From the NCBI RefSeq assembly GCF_943908415.1, contig NZ_CALTSY010000003.1, forward strand, positions 1-64,000: a stretch of 64,000 bases of DNA, given 5' to 3'. The DNA comes from an uncultured Anaerococcus sp. (GTDB lineage Bacteria; Bacillota; Clostridia; Tissierellales; Peptoniphilaceae). This document shows positions 16,795 through 25,946 of the stretch, in pieces; the stretch's first letter is position 1; every line of letters begins with the position of its first letter. Position numbers and translations under genes: made by a program. Below the pieces are notes generated by a model that was not told the origin of the DNA, did no database searches, and saw nothing but the letters and a program-made list of their open reading frames with translations.

Positions 16795-18477
16795 ATGGAT
16801 GCTATAGTAAAAAGTATTGAAAAGATAACACCTACATTTGAAAAAATATCAAGAAATAAATATATGGTAGCAATTAAAGATGGTTTTATGGAAACTATGC
16901 CTGTTGTAGTTTTCTCAAGTTTGTTTTTATTAATTGCTTATATTCCAAATATATTTAGATTTTATTGGCCGAAAAATGTAGAGTCGTTTCTAACTAAGCC
17001 TTATGCATATTCAATGGGGCTTTTGGGATTAATAATGTCAATAACAACAGCTAAACATTTTACTGCTGGAATTAATAGAGACTTACCTATAGAAACTCAA
17101 CTTAATACAGTATCAGTGATGTTTGCTTCTCTAGTAGGATTTATGTTCTTATCAGCAGATCAAATCGAAGATGGATTTAGTAATGGGTATATGGGTTCTA
17201 CTGGATTAATTGCTGCATTTATTTCTACATTCATTGCTGGAAATATCTACAAAGCATGTTTTAAGCATAACTTGACTATAAAAATGCCTAAGGAAGTGCC
17301 TCCTAATATTTCTCAAGCTTTTAAGGATATAATTCCTTTTGGTTTATCACTTTTAGTATTTTGGGCTATTGATTATATTATTAGAGCATCAGTAGGGACT
17401 AATTTAGCTGAAGCTATTATAGTTCTAATTCAACCTCTTTTCTCAGCAGCAGATAGCTGGGGTGGGACAGCTTTGATTTACGGTGCTATGGCATTCTTTT
17501 GGTTTATTGGAATACATGGTCCTTCTATTGTTAACCCAGCTATAAATGCAATTGCATATATTAATCAGGCTAACAATATCGAAGCGTTCCGTCAAGGGGC
17601 GCACGCTACAGCGATAGTGACTCCAAATACAGGTGAATTTATTGCAACTTTAGGTGGTACTGGAGCTACTTTCGTAGTGCCATTTATATTTATGTTTTTT
17701 GCAAAATCAAAACAAAACAAAGCGGTAGGAAGGGCGGCAGTTGTACCTACATCATTTGGTGTAAATGAACCGATTCTTTTTGGGGGACCTCTGGTCTTAA
17801 ACCCAATATTTATGATTCCTTTCATATTAGCACCTATCCTAAATGTTTGGATATTTAAATTTTTTGTAGAGGTTTTGGGAATGAACTCAATGGTAGCTCA
17901 AATGCCTTGGACAACACCTGGACCTATAGGAGCATTTATTTCTACAGGTTTTGCTCCGTTGTCGTTATTGATGATGCTTATACTACTGATAGTTGATAGT
18001 TTACTTTATTATCCATTCTTTAAAGTTTATGATAGACAAATACTTGAAAAAGAGATGCAAGAAGATAACTTAGGAAAAGTCGAGGAGGAGATTGTAGAAG
18101 AAGCAATAGTGAGAGATGAAGAATTAGTGTCACAAGGAAAACAAATTGATAAAGATATAAATGTACTGGTTCTTTGTGCTGGTGGTGGAACTAGTGGTCT
18201 TTTAGCAAATGCACTAAATGAAGGCGCAGCTGAAGACGGGGTAAGAATTCATGCTGCTGCTGGAAGTTATGGTGCGCATCATGATATATTACCTAAGTAT
18301 GATGTGGTGGTTTTAGCTCCTCAAGTAGCAAGTAATTACGAAGATATAAAGCAGGACACAGATAGAATTGGAAATAAGCTTATAAAGACAGCTGGTAAGG
18401 AATATATAGATCTTACAAGAGATCCTAAAGGTGCAGTTAGATTTATTTTGAATAACGTTGAAGATAAGGAGAATTAA
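16795..18477 (+). CDS. lacE: PTS lactose-family EIICB
   Basis: A 560-residue fusion. EIIC membrane domain about 1-420, with HGPSIVNP and the substrate-site segment FGVNEPILFGGP; acidic linker about 425-450; EIIB domain about 455-558 with phosphocysteine near 462 in VLCAGGGTSG. It imports and phosphorylates lactose or a related galactoside at C6. Length and order match LacE of Staphylococcus and Streptococcus. It lies directly between lacF and lacG. Related disaccharides such as lacto-N-biose cannot be excluded. Confidence 0.92.
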   Translation: MDAIVKSIEKITPTFEKISRNKYMVAIKDGFMETMPVVVFSSLFLLIAYIPNIFRFYWPKNVESFLTKPYAYSMGLLGLIMSITTAKHFTAGINRDLPIETQLNTVSVMFASLVGFMFLSADQIEDGFSNGYMGSTGLIAAFISTFIAGNIYKACFKHNLTIKMPKEVPPNISQAFKDIIPFGLSLLVFWAIDYIIRASVGTNLAEAIIVLIQPLFSAADSWGGTALIYGAMAFFWFIGIHGPSIVNPAINAIAYINQANNIEAFRQGAHATAIVTPNTGEFIATLGGTGATFVVPFIFMFFAKSKQNKAVGRAAVVPTSFGVNEPILFGGPLVLNPIFMIPFILAPILNVWIFKFFVEVLGMNSMVAQMPWTTPGPIGAFISTGFAPLSLLMMLILLIVDSLLYYPFFKVYDRQILEKEMQEDNLGKVEEEIVEEAIVRDEELVSQGKQIDKDINVLVLCAGGGTSGLLANALNEGAAEDGVRIHAAAGSYGAHHDILPKYDVVVLAPQVASNYEDIKQDTDRIGNKLIKTAGKEYIDLTRDPKGAVRFILNNVEDKEN

Positions 18478-19881
18478 ATGAAATTTTCGGATGATTTTAT
18501 TTTTGGAGGAGCAACAGCAGCTTACCAATGTGAAGGTGCAACAAAAAAAGATGGTAAAGGTCCTGTATGCTGGGATGTGTATTATGAAGAAACTGATGGA
18601 TATGAACCAGATCCAGCCAGTGATTTTTACCACAAATACAAAGAGGATATAGACAACTGTGTAAAGTTTGGCATAAATGGTATCCGTATTTCTATAGCTT
18701 GGACAAGAATTTTTCCGGAAGGTTTTGGTCAAGTAAATCAAAAAGGTGTAAATCATTATCATGAATTATTCAATTATGCTATTGATAATGGAGTTGAGCC
18801 ACTTGTAACTCTACACCACTTTGACACACCTTATGAATTAAACAAGATAGGAGATTTCACAAGCAAAGAAGTCCAAAAATATTTTATTGAATACTCTAAA
18901 TTTTGTCTGAATGAATTTTCAGAGATAAATAAATGGGCAACATTTAATGAGATTTGGCCATGGTCTGTAAACCAGTACATTACTGGAACTTTTCCTCCAG
19001 GAGAAAAATATCAATATGATAAAACTGTAGAGTGTATACATGGCATGTTATACTCTCATGCCGTAGTAGTTAACTACTTTAAAGATAATAATATTGAAGG
19101 AGAAATTGGCGTGATTCATTCATTAGAATCACATTATCCATATGATGAGGATGATCCATCAAGTGTAGAAGCAGCTAAAAGAGTAGATGCAATAGCAAAT
19201 GGGCTAGAATTAGAAGCATCATTTGAGGGATGTTATAGAGAGAAAACTTTAACTAGAGTGAACTATATATTGGAGACGAATGGTTTTGAAAGGTTTGAGC
19301 CTGATTATTCTGACCTTCAAGAAATGAAAAAAGCGTGTAAAAGAGTTGATTTTTTGGGGATAAATTCATACTCAGCTCATTGGCATAAAAATTATGAAGG
19401 TGAGAACTATCACCATCATAATGGAACAGGAGATAGGGGTACATTTAAATCAGCTTTAAAAGGTATGAGTGAAGAAATTAAGCCAGAAGGATTGCCACGT
19501 ACTGATTGGGACTGGATTATCTATCCACAAGGCTTGTATGATATGATAATGAGAGTTTCAGAATATGAAAACTGTAAAAAGATTTATATTACAGAAAATG
19601 GTATGGGCATCAAAGAAGAATTAAATGAAAACAATACAGTTGAAGATGACCAAAGAATAGAGTATGTAAAAGATCATCTAGAAGTAGTTTTAAAAGCCAA
19701 TGAGAATGGAGCTAATGTAAGAGGCTATTATTTGTGGAGCTTAATGGATATGTTTAGCTGGTCAAATGGTTATAACAAGAGATATGGATTCTTCTTTGTA
19801 GACTTTGATACTCAAAAAAGATATCCTAAGAAAAGCGCATATTGGTTTAAGAACTTATCTGAAACAAAAGAATTTAAATAG
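18478..19881 (+). CDS. lacG: 6-phospho-beta-galactosidase (GH1)
   Basis: A 467-residue glycoside hydrolase of family 1 that splits the phosphorylated galactoside into galactose-6-phosphate and the aglycone sugar. Acid/base E158 in TFNEIWPW, nucleophile E373 in ITENGMG, and the phosphate-binding triad Ser, Lys, Tyr in SWSNGYNKRYG that marks 6-phospho-beta-galactosidases. It starts immediately after the lacE stop, with AAGGAG inside the end of lacE. Confidence 0.94.
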   Translation: MKFSDDFIFGGATAAYQCEGATKKDGKGPVCWDVYYEETDGYEPDPASDFYHKYKEDIDNCVKFGINGIRISIAWTRIFPEGFGQVNQKGVNHYHELFNYAIDNGVEPLVTLHHFDTPYELNKIGDFTSKEVQKYFIEYSKFCLNEFSEINKWATFNEIWPWSVNQYITGTFPPGEKYQYDKTVECIHGMLYSHAVVVNYFKDNNIEGEIGVIHSLESHYPYDEDDPSSVEAAKRVDAIANGLELEASFEGCYREKTLTRVNYILETNGFERFEPDYSDLQEMKKACKRVDFLGINSYSAHWHKNYEGENYHHHNGTGDRGTFKSALKGMSEEIKPEGLPRTDWDWIIYPQGLYDMIMRVSEYENCKKIYITENGMGIKEELNENNTVEDDQRIEYVKDHLEVVLKANENGANVRGYYLWSLMDMFSWSNGYNKRYGFFFVDFDTQKRYPKKSAYWFKNLSETKEFK

Positions 19882-19889
19882 ACATAAAG

Positions 19890-19922
19890 CGGCATCGGAA
19901 CTGTGCTGATGCCGACTTTTTT
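19890..19922 (+). terminator. Terminator between lacG and lacR
   Basis: A 7-bp GC-rich stem CGGCATC/GATGCCG (19890-19896, 19908-19914) then six T. lacR begins only 12 bases later, so some read-through probably feeds lacR. Confidence 0.75.
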
Positions 19923-19934
19923 GAAGGTGGATAA

Positions 19935-20684
19935 ATGTTAAAAGAAAAGCGTCAAGACTTAATAGTAGAAATGGTAAATGATAAAGACTTAATAGAAGTT
20001 TCTGATCTTACAATGATTTTAGATGTTACAGAAATGACTATAAGACGTGATTTGAAAGAACTTGAAGAAAAAGGGCTTTTGAAAAGAGTTCACGGTGGAG
20101 CTAAAAAAATAAAGTCTATATCTCAGGTAGAATACAGCAATGCAGAAAAAAAAGAAAAAAATATCAGCCAAAAAAGATATATATCTAAGCAGATATCAGA
20201 TATGCTAAATGAAGATGATACAGTATTTTTTGGAGCAGGAACAACTATTGAGTTTGTAGCAGAATATATTGGGGAAAAAAGGCTTAAGGTATTTACAAAT
20301 TCCTTATACTTATTTAATGAACTGATAAACATCAAGACAATTGACCTGAGGTTAGTTGGAGGAAGCTTTAGAAATATAACTGGCGCTTTTGTTGGACCTA
20401 TGGCAGTAGAGAGTATAAAAAATCTAAGATTTAAAAAAGCATTTATAGGTGTAAATGGAATCAATGATAACAATGCTTTCACATATAGTGAAGACGAAGG
20501 TTACCTGCAAAAACTGGTCTTAGATAATTCTGTAGAAAAATATATAGTAGCCGATTATTCAAAAATAGGAGTAGAAGACTTCTATTCTTTCTACAATATA
20601 GATGAAGTAAGCATTATTACAGATGATAAAATATCTAGTCAAGATTTAAAATCATTAAAAAAATATACTAAAGTTATAGGTTGA
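19935..20684 (+). CDS. lacR: DeoR-family repressor, probable LacR
   Basis: A 249-residue regulator with an N-terminal DeoR winged helix (about 1-57: VTEMTIRRDLKELEEKGLLKRVHGGA) and a C-terminal sugar-phosphate sensor domain of the ribose-isomerase-like fold (FGAGTTIEFVAEY, GVNGI). In lactic acid bacteria LacR represses the lac operon and responds to tagatose-6-phosphate. Position after lacG and a matching dyad at the operon promoter support the same role. AAGGTGG precedes the start. Confidence 0.85.
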   Translation: MLKEKRQDLIVEMVNDKDLIEVSDLTMILDVTEMTIRRDLKELEEKGLLKRVHGGAKKIKSISQVEYSNAEKKEKNISQKRYISKQISDMLNEDDTVFFGAGTTIEFVAEYIGEKRLKVFTNSLYLFNELINIKTIDLRLVGGSFRNITGAFVGPMAVESIKNLRFKKAFIGVNGINDNNAFTYSEDEGYLQKLVLDNSVEKYIVADYSKIGVEDFYSFYNIDEVSIITDDKISSQDLKSLKKYTKVIG

Positions 20685-20809
20685 TAACTTTGTTAAATAA
20701 AGTGTTATATATAAAAATATAGGATAAATTTATAAACAATAATATAATGATACCTGATGAATAAAATTATTGATTAAGATAGTAATTATTGAAGGTAGGT
20801 ATAATTAAC

Positions 20810-21514
20810 ATGAGTTTATATTCGGATATTGTAGATGATTTAAGTGAAGAAATTAAAAATATGAAAAAAGGTGATCGAATTCCCTCTGAAAGGCAACTTT
20901 GCGCAATATATAATGTTAGCAGAACTACAATTAGAAATGCAATTAATGAGCTAGTTAACAGCGGCCTTATATATCAAATACACGGCAAAGGCTCTTTTGT
21001 TACAGGTAAAATCCCCGATCAAGATAATTTAAATAAATATTATTCGTTTACTCAAAGAACAATAGCTAATGGTCAAGTTCCTCGCTCTAAAGTTATAGAC
21101 TTTAGAGTTATTCATCCAACATATGAAATTTCCCGAAATCTTAAAATAAGGGAGACTGATTTAGTTATATCTTTTACAAGACTTAGGCTAGCAAATGATG
21201 TTCCTATGATGTATGAAGTTACTTATATTCCTTATTATAGATTTGAAAGGGTTACCAAAAATCTGATTGAGACAAAACCCTTATATGAAATATTTGATGA
21301 GAAAGCTAGTACTAAAATTTTTAATGTTAATGAGAGATTATCTGTTGGAACATTATCGGGGGATGTAGCAAAATATCTTCAACAAAATGTTAAGGAAGCT
21401 TGCTTAAAAATTGTCAGAAAATCTTATGATTTTGATGACCGAGTATTAGAATATACAATCTCTCTTGCAAGAGGTGATAAGTTTTATTACGAAACTTCTT
21501 ATAATCCATTATAA
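20810..21514 (+). CDS. GntR/HutC-family regulator with UTRA domain
   Basis: A 234-residue protein. GntR helix-turn-helix about 1-70 (GDRIPSERQLCAIYNVSRTTIRNAI, then GKGSFV) and a UTRA effector domain about 85-230. HutC-type regulators of this kind often control amino-sugar genes (NagR/YvoA, AgaR). It directly precedes the mannose-family PTS and agaS/nagA genes, so it probably regulates them in response to an amino-sugar phosphate. GAAGGTAGG at 20791-20799 fits the ATG at 20810; a TTG at 20789 lies before that site. Confidence 0.85.
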   Translation: MSLYSDIVDDLSEEIKNMKKGDRIPSERQLCAIYNVSRTTIRNAINELVNSGLIYQIHGKGSFVTGKIPDQDNLNKYYSFTQRTIANGQVPRSKVIDFRVIHPTYEISRNLKIRETDLVISFTRLRLANDVPMMYEVTYIPYYRFERVTKNLIETKPLYEIFDEKASTKIFNVNERLSVGTLSGDVAKYLQQNVKEACLKIVRKSYDFDDRVLEYTISLARGDKFYYETSYNPL

Positions 21515-21571
21515 AATTTGTAATTACAAGTTTTATTAAAGTTTATATTAGAAGATCCATGATATTTTATA

Positions 21572-21600
21572 TTGACATTTATAAAAAAACTTTTTATAAT
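21572..21600 (+). promoter_or_regulatory. Consensus promoter of the amino-sugar PTS operon
   Basis: TTGACA (21572-21577), 17 bases, TATAAT (21595-21600): exact sigma-A consensus. Two dyads nearby could bind the GntR-type regulator: TTGTAATTACAA at 21518-21529, and GGTAACTACC at 21610-21619 just after the predicted start. Assignment of an operator is uncertain. Confidence 0.8.
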
Positions 21601-21632
21601 TATTAAAGAGGTAACTACCAGTAGGAGGGTTT

Positions 21633-21911
21633 ATGAATAAAGATATTGCTACAGTCTCAATGGTGCTTCTAGCTTTTATACTTATTTTTATCATGATTAT
21701 ACAGATAATTAGCATGAAAAATATGAAAAAATCTAGAACGTATATAGAAAAATTACAAAATTCACTAAAACCTGGTGTAAACGTTATGCTAATCGGAGGA
21801 ATATATGGAACTATAGTGAAAATCGATCAAATTACAGCTATTGTAAATATAGCGCAAAATGTTGATATTAAAGTAGACCGATCCTCAATACAAGAAGTGG
21901 TTGCTCAATAA
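21633..21911 (+). CDS. YajC-like membrane protein of a PTS operon
   Basis: A 92-residue protein with one N-terminal membrane helix (about 7-27), then a YajC-type domain: LKPGVNVMLIGGIYGTIVKI matches the GxxVxTxGGIxGxV core. YajC normally assists SecDF. Here it is the first gene after a consensus promoter and directly precedes a mannose-family PTS. Similar yajC-like genes accompany such PTS genes in streptococcal glycosaminoglycan loci. It may therefore serve PTS assembly rather than general secretion. GGAGGG precedes the ATG. Confidence 0.8.
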   Translation: MNKDIATVSMVLLAFILIFIMIIQIISMKNMKKSRTYIEKLQNSLKPGVNVMLIGGIYGTIVKIDQITAIVNIAQNVDIKVDRSSIQEVVAQ

Positions 21912-21928
21912 TTATAGGGAGGTTATTT

Positions 21929-22405
21929 ATGCCAAATATTATTCTAGCAAGAATAGATAATCGACTATTGCATGGTCAGGTCGCTACTCAATGGACAAAA
22001 TCTATTGGAGCGAATTTAATACTTGTTGCAAATGATGAAGTTGCCAATAACAAAATGAGACAAGGACTTATGGATATGGCAGCCCCAAATGGAGTTGATA
22101 CGAGATATTGGACAATTCAAAAAACAATTGATACTATCCATAAAGCTTCGGATAGACAAAAGATATTTATAATTGTAGAATCTCCAGAAGATGCATTAAT
22201 ATTAGTTGAAGGTGGAGTTCCTATACCTAAAATAAATATTGGTAATATGCATATGTCTGAAGGTAAAAGACAGGTGGCTGCTGTTGTAGCGGTAGATGAT
22301 AAAGATGTAAATGCATTTAAAGATTTAAGAGATCATGGGGTGGAGCTTGAAATAAGGAAAGTTCCTACGGAATCAACAGAAAGTGTTGATAAATTATTTT
22401 TGTGA
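21929..22405 (+). CDS. PTS mannose/N-acetylgalactosamine-family EIIB
   Basis: A 158-residue cytoplasmic EIIB with the active histidine H15 in RIDNRLLHGQVATQW. It carries phosphate from EIIA to the incoming sugar at the EIIC-EIID complex. Length is standard. It opens the PTS part of the operon (EIIB, EIIC, EIID, EIIA order as in aga/gam systems). The co-encoded AgaS and deacetylase suggest N-acetylgalactosamine or galactosamine as substrate. Confidence 0.92.
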   Translation: MPNIILARIDNRLLHGQVATQWTKSIGANLILVANDEVANNKMRQGLMDMAAPNGVDTRYWTIQKTIDTIHKASDRQKIFIIVESPEDALILVEGGVPIPKINIGNMHMSEGKRQVAAVVAVDDKDVNAFKDLRDHGVELEIRKVPTESTESVDKLFL

Positions 22406-22421
22406 TGATTAGGAGAAATTT

Positions 22422-23228
22422 ATGCAATTTAGTGCTTTGCAAATAATTTTAATATTTTTAGTGACTTTTATAGCTGCTATTGACCAATTTAGTTTTCTTG
22501 AATCTCTTTATCAACCAATTGTAATGGGACCTGTAGTGGGTGCTATACTAGGAGACTTAAATACTGGACTAGTGGTAGGAGCAACTTATCAGCTTATGAC
22601 TATAGGTAATATGCCTGTGGGAGGAGCTCAACCACCTAATGCAGTTATAGGTGGAATTATGTCAGTAATATTTGCTATTACTGCAGGATTTGATGCAAAT
22701 GCAGCTGTAGCTGCTGCTATACCTTTTGCTCTTTTGGGTCAATATGGTGTAACTTTAATATTCACTGTAATGGCTCCTATAATGAGTAAAGCTGATCAAT
22801 ATGCTGCTGATTCTAATACGAAAGGAATTGAAAAACTAAATTACGGAGCTATGGCAGCGATGGGATCTATATTTGGTATTATTGTTGTACTATTTTTTAT
22901 AGGTGGAGCTACTTTTGGAAGACAAATTGTAGAAAAAATTCCGGAAACCTTAATGCATGGCTTAGATGTAGCTGGTGGAATGATGAAATATGTAGGATTT
23001 GCTGTATTATTAAGGCTTATGATAAGTAGAGACTTATGGGGATTTTTCTTTGCAGGTTTTGCTTTTGCTGTTATTATCATGGCTAATCCAGCATTAAGTG
23101 GACCTGCGTTGCTCATAATAGCTATGATTGGATTTGCAATTGCATATTGGGATTATCAAATTAATTCTAAAATAAAGAATGAAACATCTAATTTGGCTGC
23201 TGAAGGAGATTACGAAGATGGAATATAA
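22422..23228 (+). CDS. PTS mannose-family EIIC
   Basis: A 268-residue membrane protein with about eight to ten hydrophobic segments. The segment FLESLYQPIVMGPVVGAILGD followed by VGATYQLMTIGNMPVGGAQPP is the family signature. With EIID it forms the sugar channel. TAGGAGAA precedes the ATG; its end overlaps the EIID start by 11 bases. Confidence 0.9.
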   Translation: MQFSALQIILIFLVTFIAAIDQFSFLESLYQPIVMGPVVGAILGDLNTGLVVGATYQLMTIGNMPVGGAQPPNAVIGGIMSVIFAITAGFDANAAVAAAIPFALLGQYGVTLIFTVMAPIMSKADQYAADSNTKGIEKLNYGAMAAMGSIFGIIVVLFFIGGATFGRQIVEKIPETLMHGLDVAGGMMKYVGFAVLLRLMISRDLWGFFFAGFAFAVIIMANPALSGPALLIIAMIGFAIAYWDYQINSKIKNETSNLAAEGDYEDGI

Positions 23229-24225
23229 TCAATCAACACAATATAATGATTTGAGCCCTGCTCCACAACTAGATAAGAAGACTCTTAATAGAATGGTATG
23301 GAGATCCCTATTTTTACAAGCTTCATTTAACTATGAAAGAATGCAAGCTGCTGGATGGTTGTACGCTATATTACCTGGTCTAGAAAAAATTCATACTAAC
23401 GATGAAGACTTATCTAAATCTATGAGGCATAACCTAGAATTTTTTAATACACATCCTTTTCTAGTTACTTTTGTAATGGGAATTATTCTTTCCCTTGAAC
23501 AAAATAAAGTTGAGATACCTACAATAAGGGCGGTTAGGGTAGCTGCTATGGGTCCATTGGGGGGGATAGGAGATGCATTATTTTGGTTTACGCTTGTACC
23601 AATTACTGCAGGAATATCATCTAATCTCGCATTACAAGGGCATATAGCAGGGCCGATATTATTTCTCGTGATATTTAATATAGCGCAGTTTGCATTACGT
23701 TTTTGGCTTATGAATTGGTCTTATAAATTAGGTTCTGAAGCTATAGATATATTCACTGCAAATGCTAAAGAATTTACAAGATCTGCTTCTATTCTTGGAG
23801 TTATAATAGTAGGAGCTTTAATATCTGTATATGGCGGAACAAAGCTTGCTATTGAAATACCTAACGGTGTAACAAATGAGGCTCAGGAAGTGCAAACAGT
23901 AGTACCATCAGACTCTGTTAAATCATATGCAGATTATTTATATGTAAAGGACGATCAAGGAAAGCTAACTGATGAACTACAAGAAGGTGCAAGCATACGA
24001 AAACTTAATAATGGTACATCAGAATTAAAGTTTAATGTTTATGAAGAAGTTCCAGTAAATGTAAATATCCAAGAAGTATTGGATGGTATTATACCAAGTT
24101 TAGTACCATTAGTGCTTACACTATTGTTATATTTTCTTTTAACTAAGAAAAGGTGGACACCAATTAAATGTATAGTGTTTCTTCTGGCTTTAGGCATAGT
24201 TGGTGCATATATAGGAGTATTTTAA
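23218..24225 (+). CDS. PTS mannose-family EIID
   Basis: A 335-residue protein. N-terminal amphipathic part (KKTLNRMVWRSLFLQASFNYERMQ) and the conserved AAMGPLGGIGDALFW loop identify EIID; C-terminal membrane helices lie at about 285-305 and 312-332. A hydrophilic insert (about 220-285) makes it longer than typical EIID (270-300). GAAGGAGAT supports the start at 23218; an earlier in-frame ATG inside EIIC is unlikely. Its stop overlaps the EIIA start (TAATG). Confidence 0.9.
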   Translation: MEYNQSTQYNDLSPAPQLDKKTLNRMVWRSLFLQASFNYERMQAAGWLYAILPGLEKIHTNDEDLSKSMRHNLEFFNTHPFLVTFVMGIILSLEQNKVEIPTIRAVRVAAMGPLGGIGDALFWFTLVPITAGISSNLALQGHIAGPILFLVIFNIAQFALRFWLMNWSYKLGSEAIDIFTANAKEFTRSASILGVIIVGALISVYGGTKLAIEIPNGVTNEAQEVQTVVPSDSVKSYADYLYVKDDQGKLTDELQEGASIRKLNNGTSELKFNVYEEVPVNVNIQEVLDGIIPSLVPLVLTLLLYFLLTKKRWTPIKCIVFLLALGIVGAYIGVF

Positions 24226-24644
24226 TGAGAGGGATCATATTAACTACACATGGTAATTTAGCTAGCGGATTATATTCAACGATAAAAATGGTAGCAGGAG
24301 AATTTAATAACATCAAAATCGTAGAATTTCATGATGGAGATGATTTAGAAAAACTAGATATGAAGATAGAAAATGCATACAAGGATTTAGACTATGAAAA
24401 AATAGTTGTATTAGCTGATTTAGCTGGAGGAACACCTTTTAATAGATCTGTCATGACCTTATCAAATAAAGATAATGTTCAATTTTTAGCGGGTGTTAAT
24501 TTTGCAATGCTATATCAAGCACTATCTTCTGAAATAGATGAAGATGGGGATTTTTTAGATGATATAATTAAGACATCAAAGCAATCAATTATATCTTATA
24601 ATGTAGAGCCGGAAACTTCCTCAAATGAAATGGATGGAATTTAA
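24225..24644 (+). CDS. PTS mannose-family EIIA
   Basis: A 139-residue EIIA with the active histidine H9 in LTTHGNLA and the DLAGGTPFN loop (about 66-75) typical of the family. It accepts phosphate from HPr. The ATG at 24225 overlaps the EIID stop. A strong terminator follows, so agaS and later genes probably have a separate promoter. Confidence 0.92.
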   Translation: MRGIILTTHGNLASGLYSTIKMVAGEFNNIKIVEFHDGDDLEKLDMKIENAYKDLDYEKIVVLADLAGGTPFNRSVMTLSNKDNVQFLAGVNFAMLYQALSSEIDEDGDFLDDIIKTSKQSIISYNVEPETSSNEMDGI

Positions 24645-24649
24645 TATTG

Positions 24650-24695
24650 AGGTGATAGAACAATTTAATAATGATCAATTGTTCTATCACCTTTT
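24650..24695 (+). terminator. Terminator after the amino-sugar PTS genes
   Basis: A 16-bp perfect stem from AGGTGATAGAACAATT (24650-24665) with its complement at 24677-24692, then T. Confidence 0.85.
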
Positions 24696-24774
24696 AAAAT
24701 GTTTAAATTATTTTGATTGGACTTAAATACTGATTTTTAATTTTATAAGATTATTAAAGGAAAGAGAGAAACTA

Positions 24775-25905
24775 TTGTATTTAAATATAGATTATATAAG
24801 AAAAAGTGAAGGTGAAAATACTTATTCAGAAATTTTTTCTCAAGCTGAAAAATGGAATGAAGTATACGAACTTTATGAGAAGAGACAATCTGATATCAAT
24901 GATTTTTTGAGAAAATTAGGTGAAGATTTAGAAATTATTTTTACTGGGGCTGGCACTAGTGAATATGTTGGAAATGTTGCTTGTGAATATTTGAATTCTC
25001 TTGGAATATATGAATTTAAGTCAATAGCAACGACCGATTTAGTTAGCTGTCCTTATCTTCATTTTAAAAAAGATAAGAAAACTTTACTTGTGAGTTTTGC
25101 AAGAAGTGGAAATTCACCTGAATCTCTAGCAGCAGTAGAGTTAGGAGAAAAACTGGTAGATGATTTTTATAACTTGGCCATTACTTGTGCTTCAGATGGG
25201 AAGCTTGCTTTAAAATTAAAAGAAGATAGTGATTCTTATGTTTTCATTGAACCAGAAGGTACAAATGATAAGGGGTTTGCTATGACGAGTTCTTTTACTT
25301 CTATGCTCTTAACTGCTTTTTTAATTTTTGATAATAGAAACAATAAAAAAGAAATTGTATCTGAAATAATTAAATCTGCCAATGATGTTTTAAAGGATAG
25401 TGAAAAAATAGAGAAATTGGTAAACTTTGATTTTGACAGAATCATATACCTAGGATCAGGGCCCTTATATAAACTTACTAATGAAGCTAGATTAAAGGTA
25501 TTAGAACTCACAGCAGGAGAAATTTCCAGTTTATACGAATCTTCGATGGGATTTAGACATGGTCCAAAATCATTTGTAAATGATAAATCTTTAATAGTAT
25601 CTTTTGTATCATCTAATGAATACACAAGGACTTATGATATTGATGTATTAAACGAACTTGCGGATGACAAGATTGCTTCTGAAATCATAGCTATTTCAAA
25701 TTCCCAAATTGAAGGTGACTTTAAAAAGTTAATTTATAATAATAACATAGATTGTGATGCTTATCTAAGTCTAATCTATATAATTGTAGCTCAACTCATA
25801 AGCTTAATTACAAGTTTAAGAGTTGGAAATACTCCTGATAGTCCTTCCAAATCTGGAACTGTTAATAGAGTTGTTAAAGGAGTAACCATTCATCCTTATA
25901 ACTAG
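24775..25905 (+). CDS. agaS: AgaS-like SIS-domain sugar-phosphate isomerase/deaminase
   Basis: A 376-residue protein with two SIS domains: TGAGTSEYVGN near 60 and SFARSGNSPES near 107, then a second SIS region with LGSGPLYKL and SSMGFRHGPKSF. AgaS proteins deaminate and isomerise galactosamine-6-phosphate to tagatose-6-phosphate. The TTG start has AAAGGAAAGAGAG upstream. The following deacetylase, lacC and lacD genes supply the steps before and after it. Confidence 0.88.
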   Translation: MYLNIDYIRKSEGENTYSEIFSQAEKWNEVYELYEKRQSDINDFLRKLGEDLEIIFTGAGTSEYVGNVACEYLNSLGIYEFKSIATTDLVSCPYLHFKKDKKTLLVSFARSGNSPESLAAVELGEKLVDDFYNLAITCASDGKLALKLKEDSDSYVFIEPEGTNDKGFAMTSSFTSMLLTAFLIFDNRNNKKEIVSEIIKSANDVLKDSEKIEKLVNFDFDRIIYLGSGPLYKLTNEARLKVLELTAGEISSLYESSMGFRHGPKSFVNDKSLIVSFVSSNEYTRTYDIDVLNELADDKIASEIIAISNSQIEGDFKKLIYNNNIDCDAYLSLIYIIVAQLISLITSLRVGNTPDSPSKSGTVNRVVKGVTIHPYN

Positions 25906-25946
25906 TATATGTGCGTAAAATAAATTCTTATAGAAAAGGAGAAGTT

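Noticed and set aside
23179..23217. Upstream extension of the EIID gene
   Set aside because: GAAGGAGAT sits just before ATG 23218, and the extension has no EIID-like sequence.
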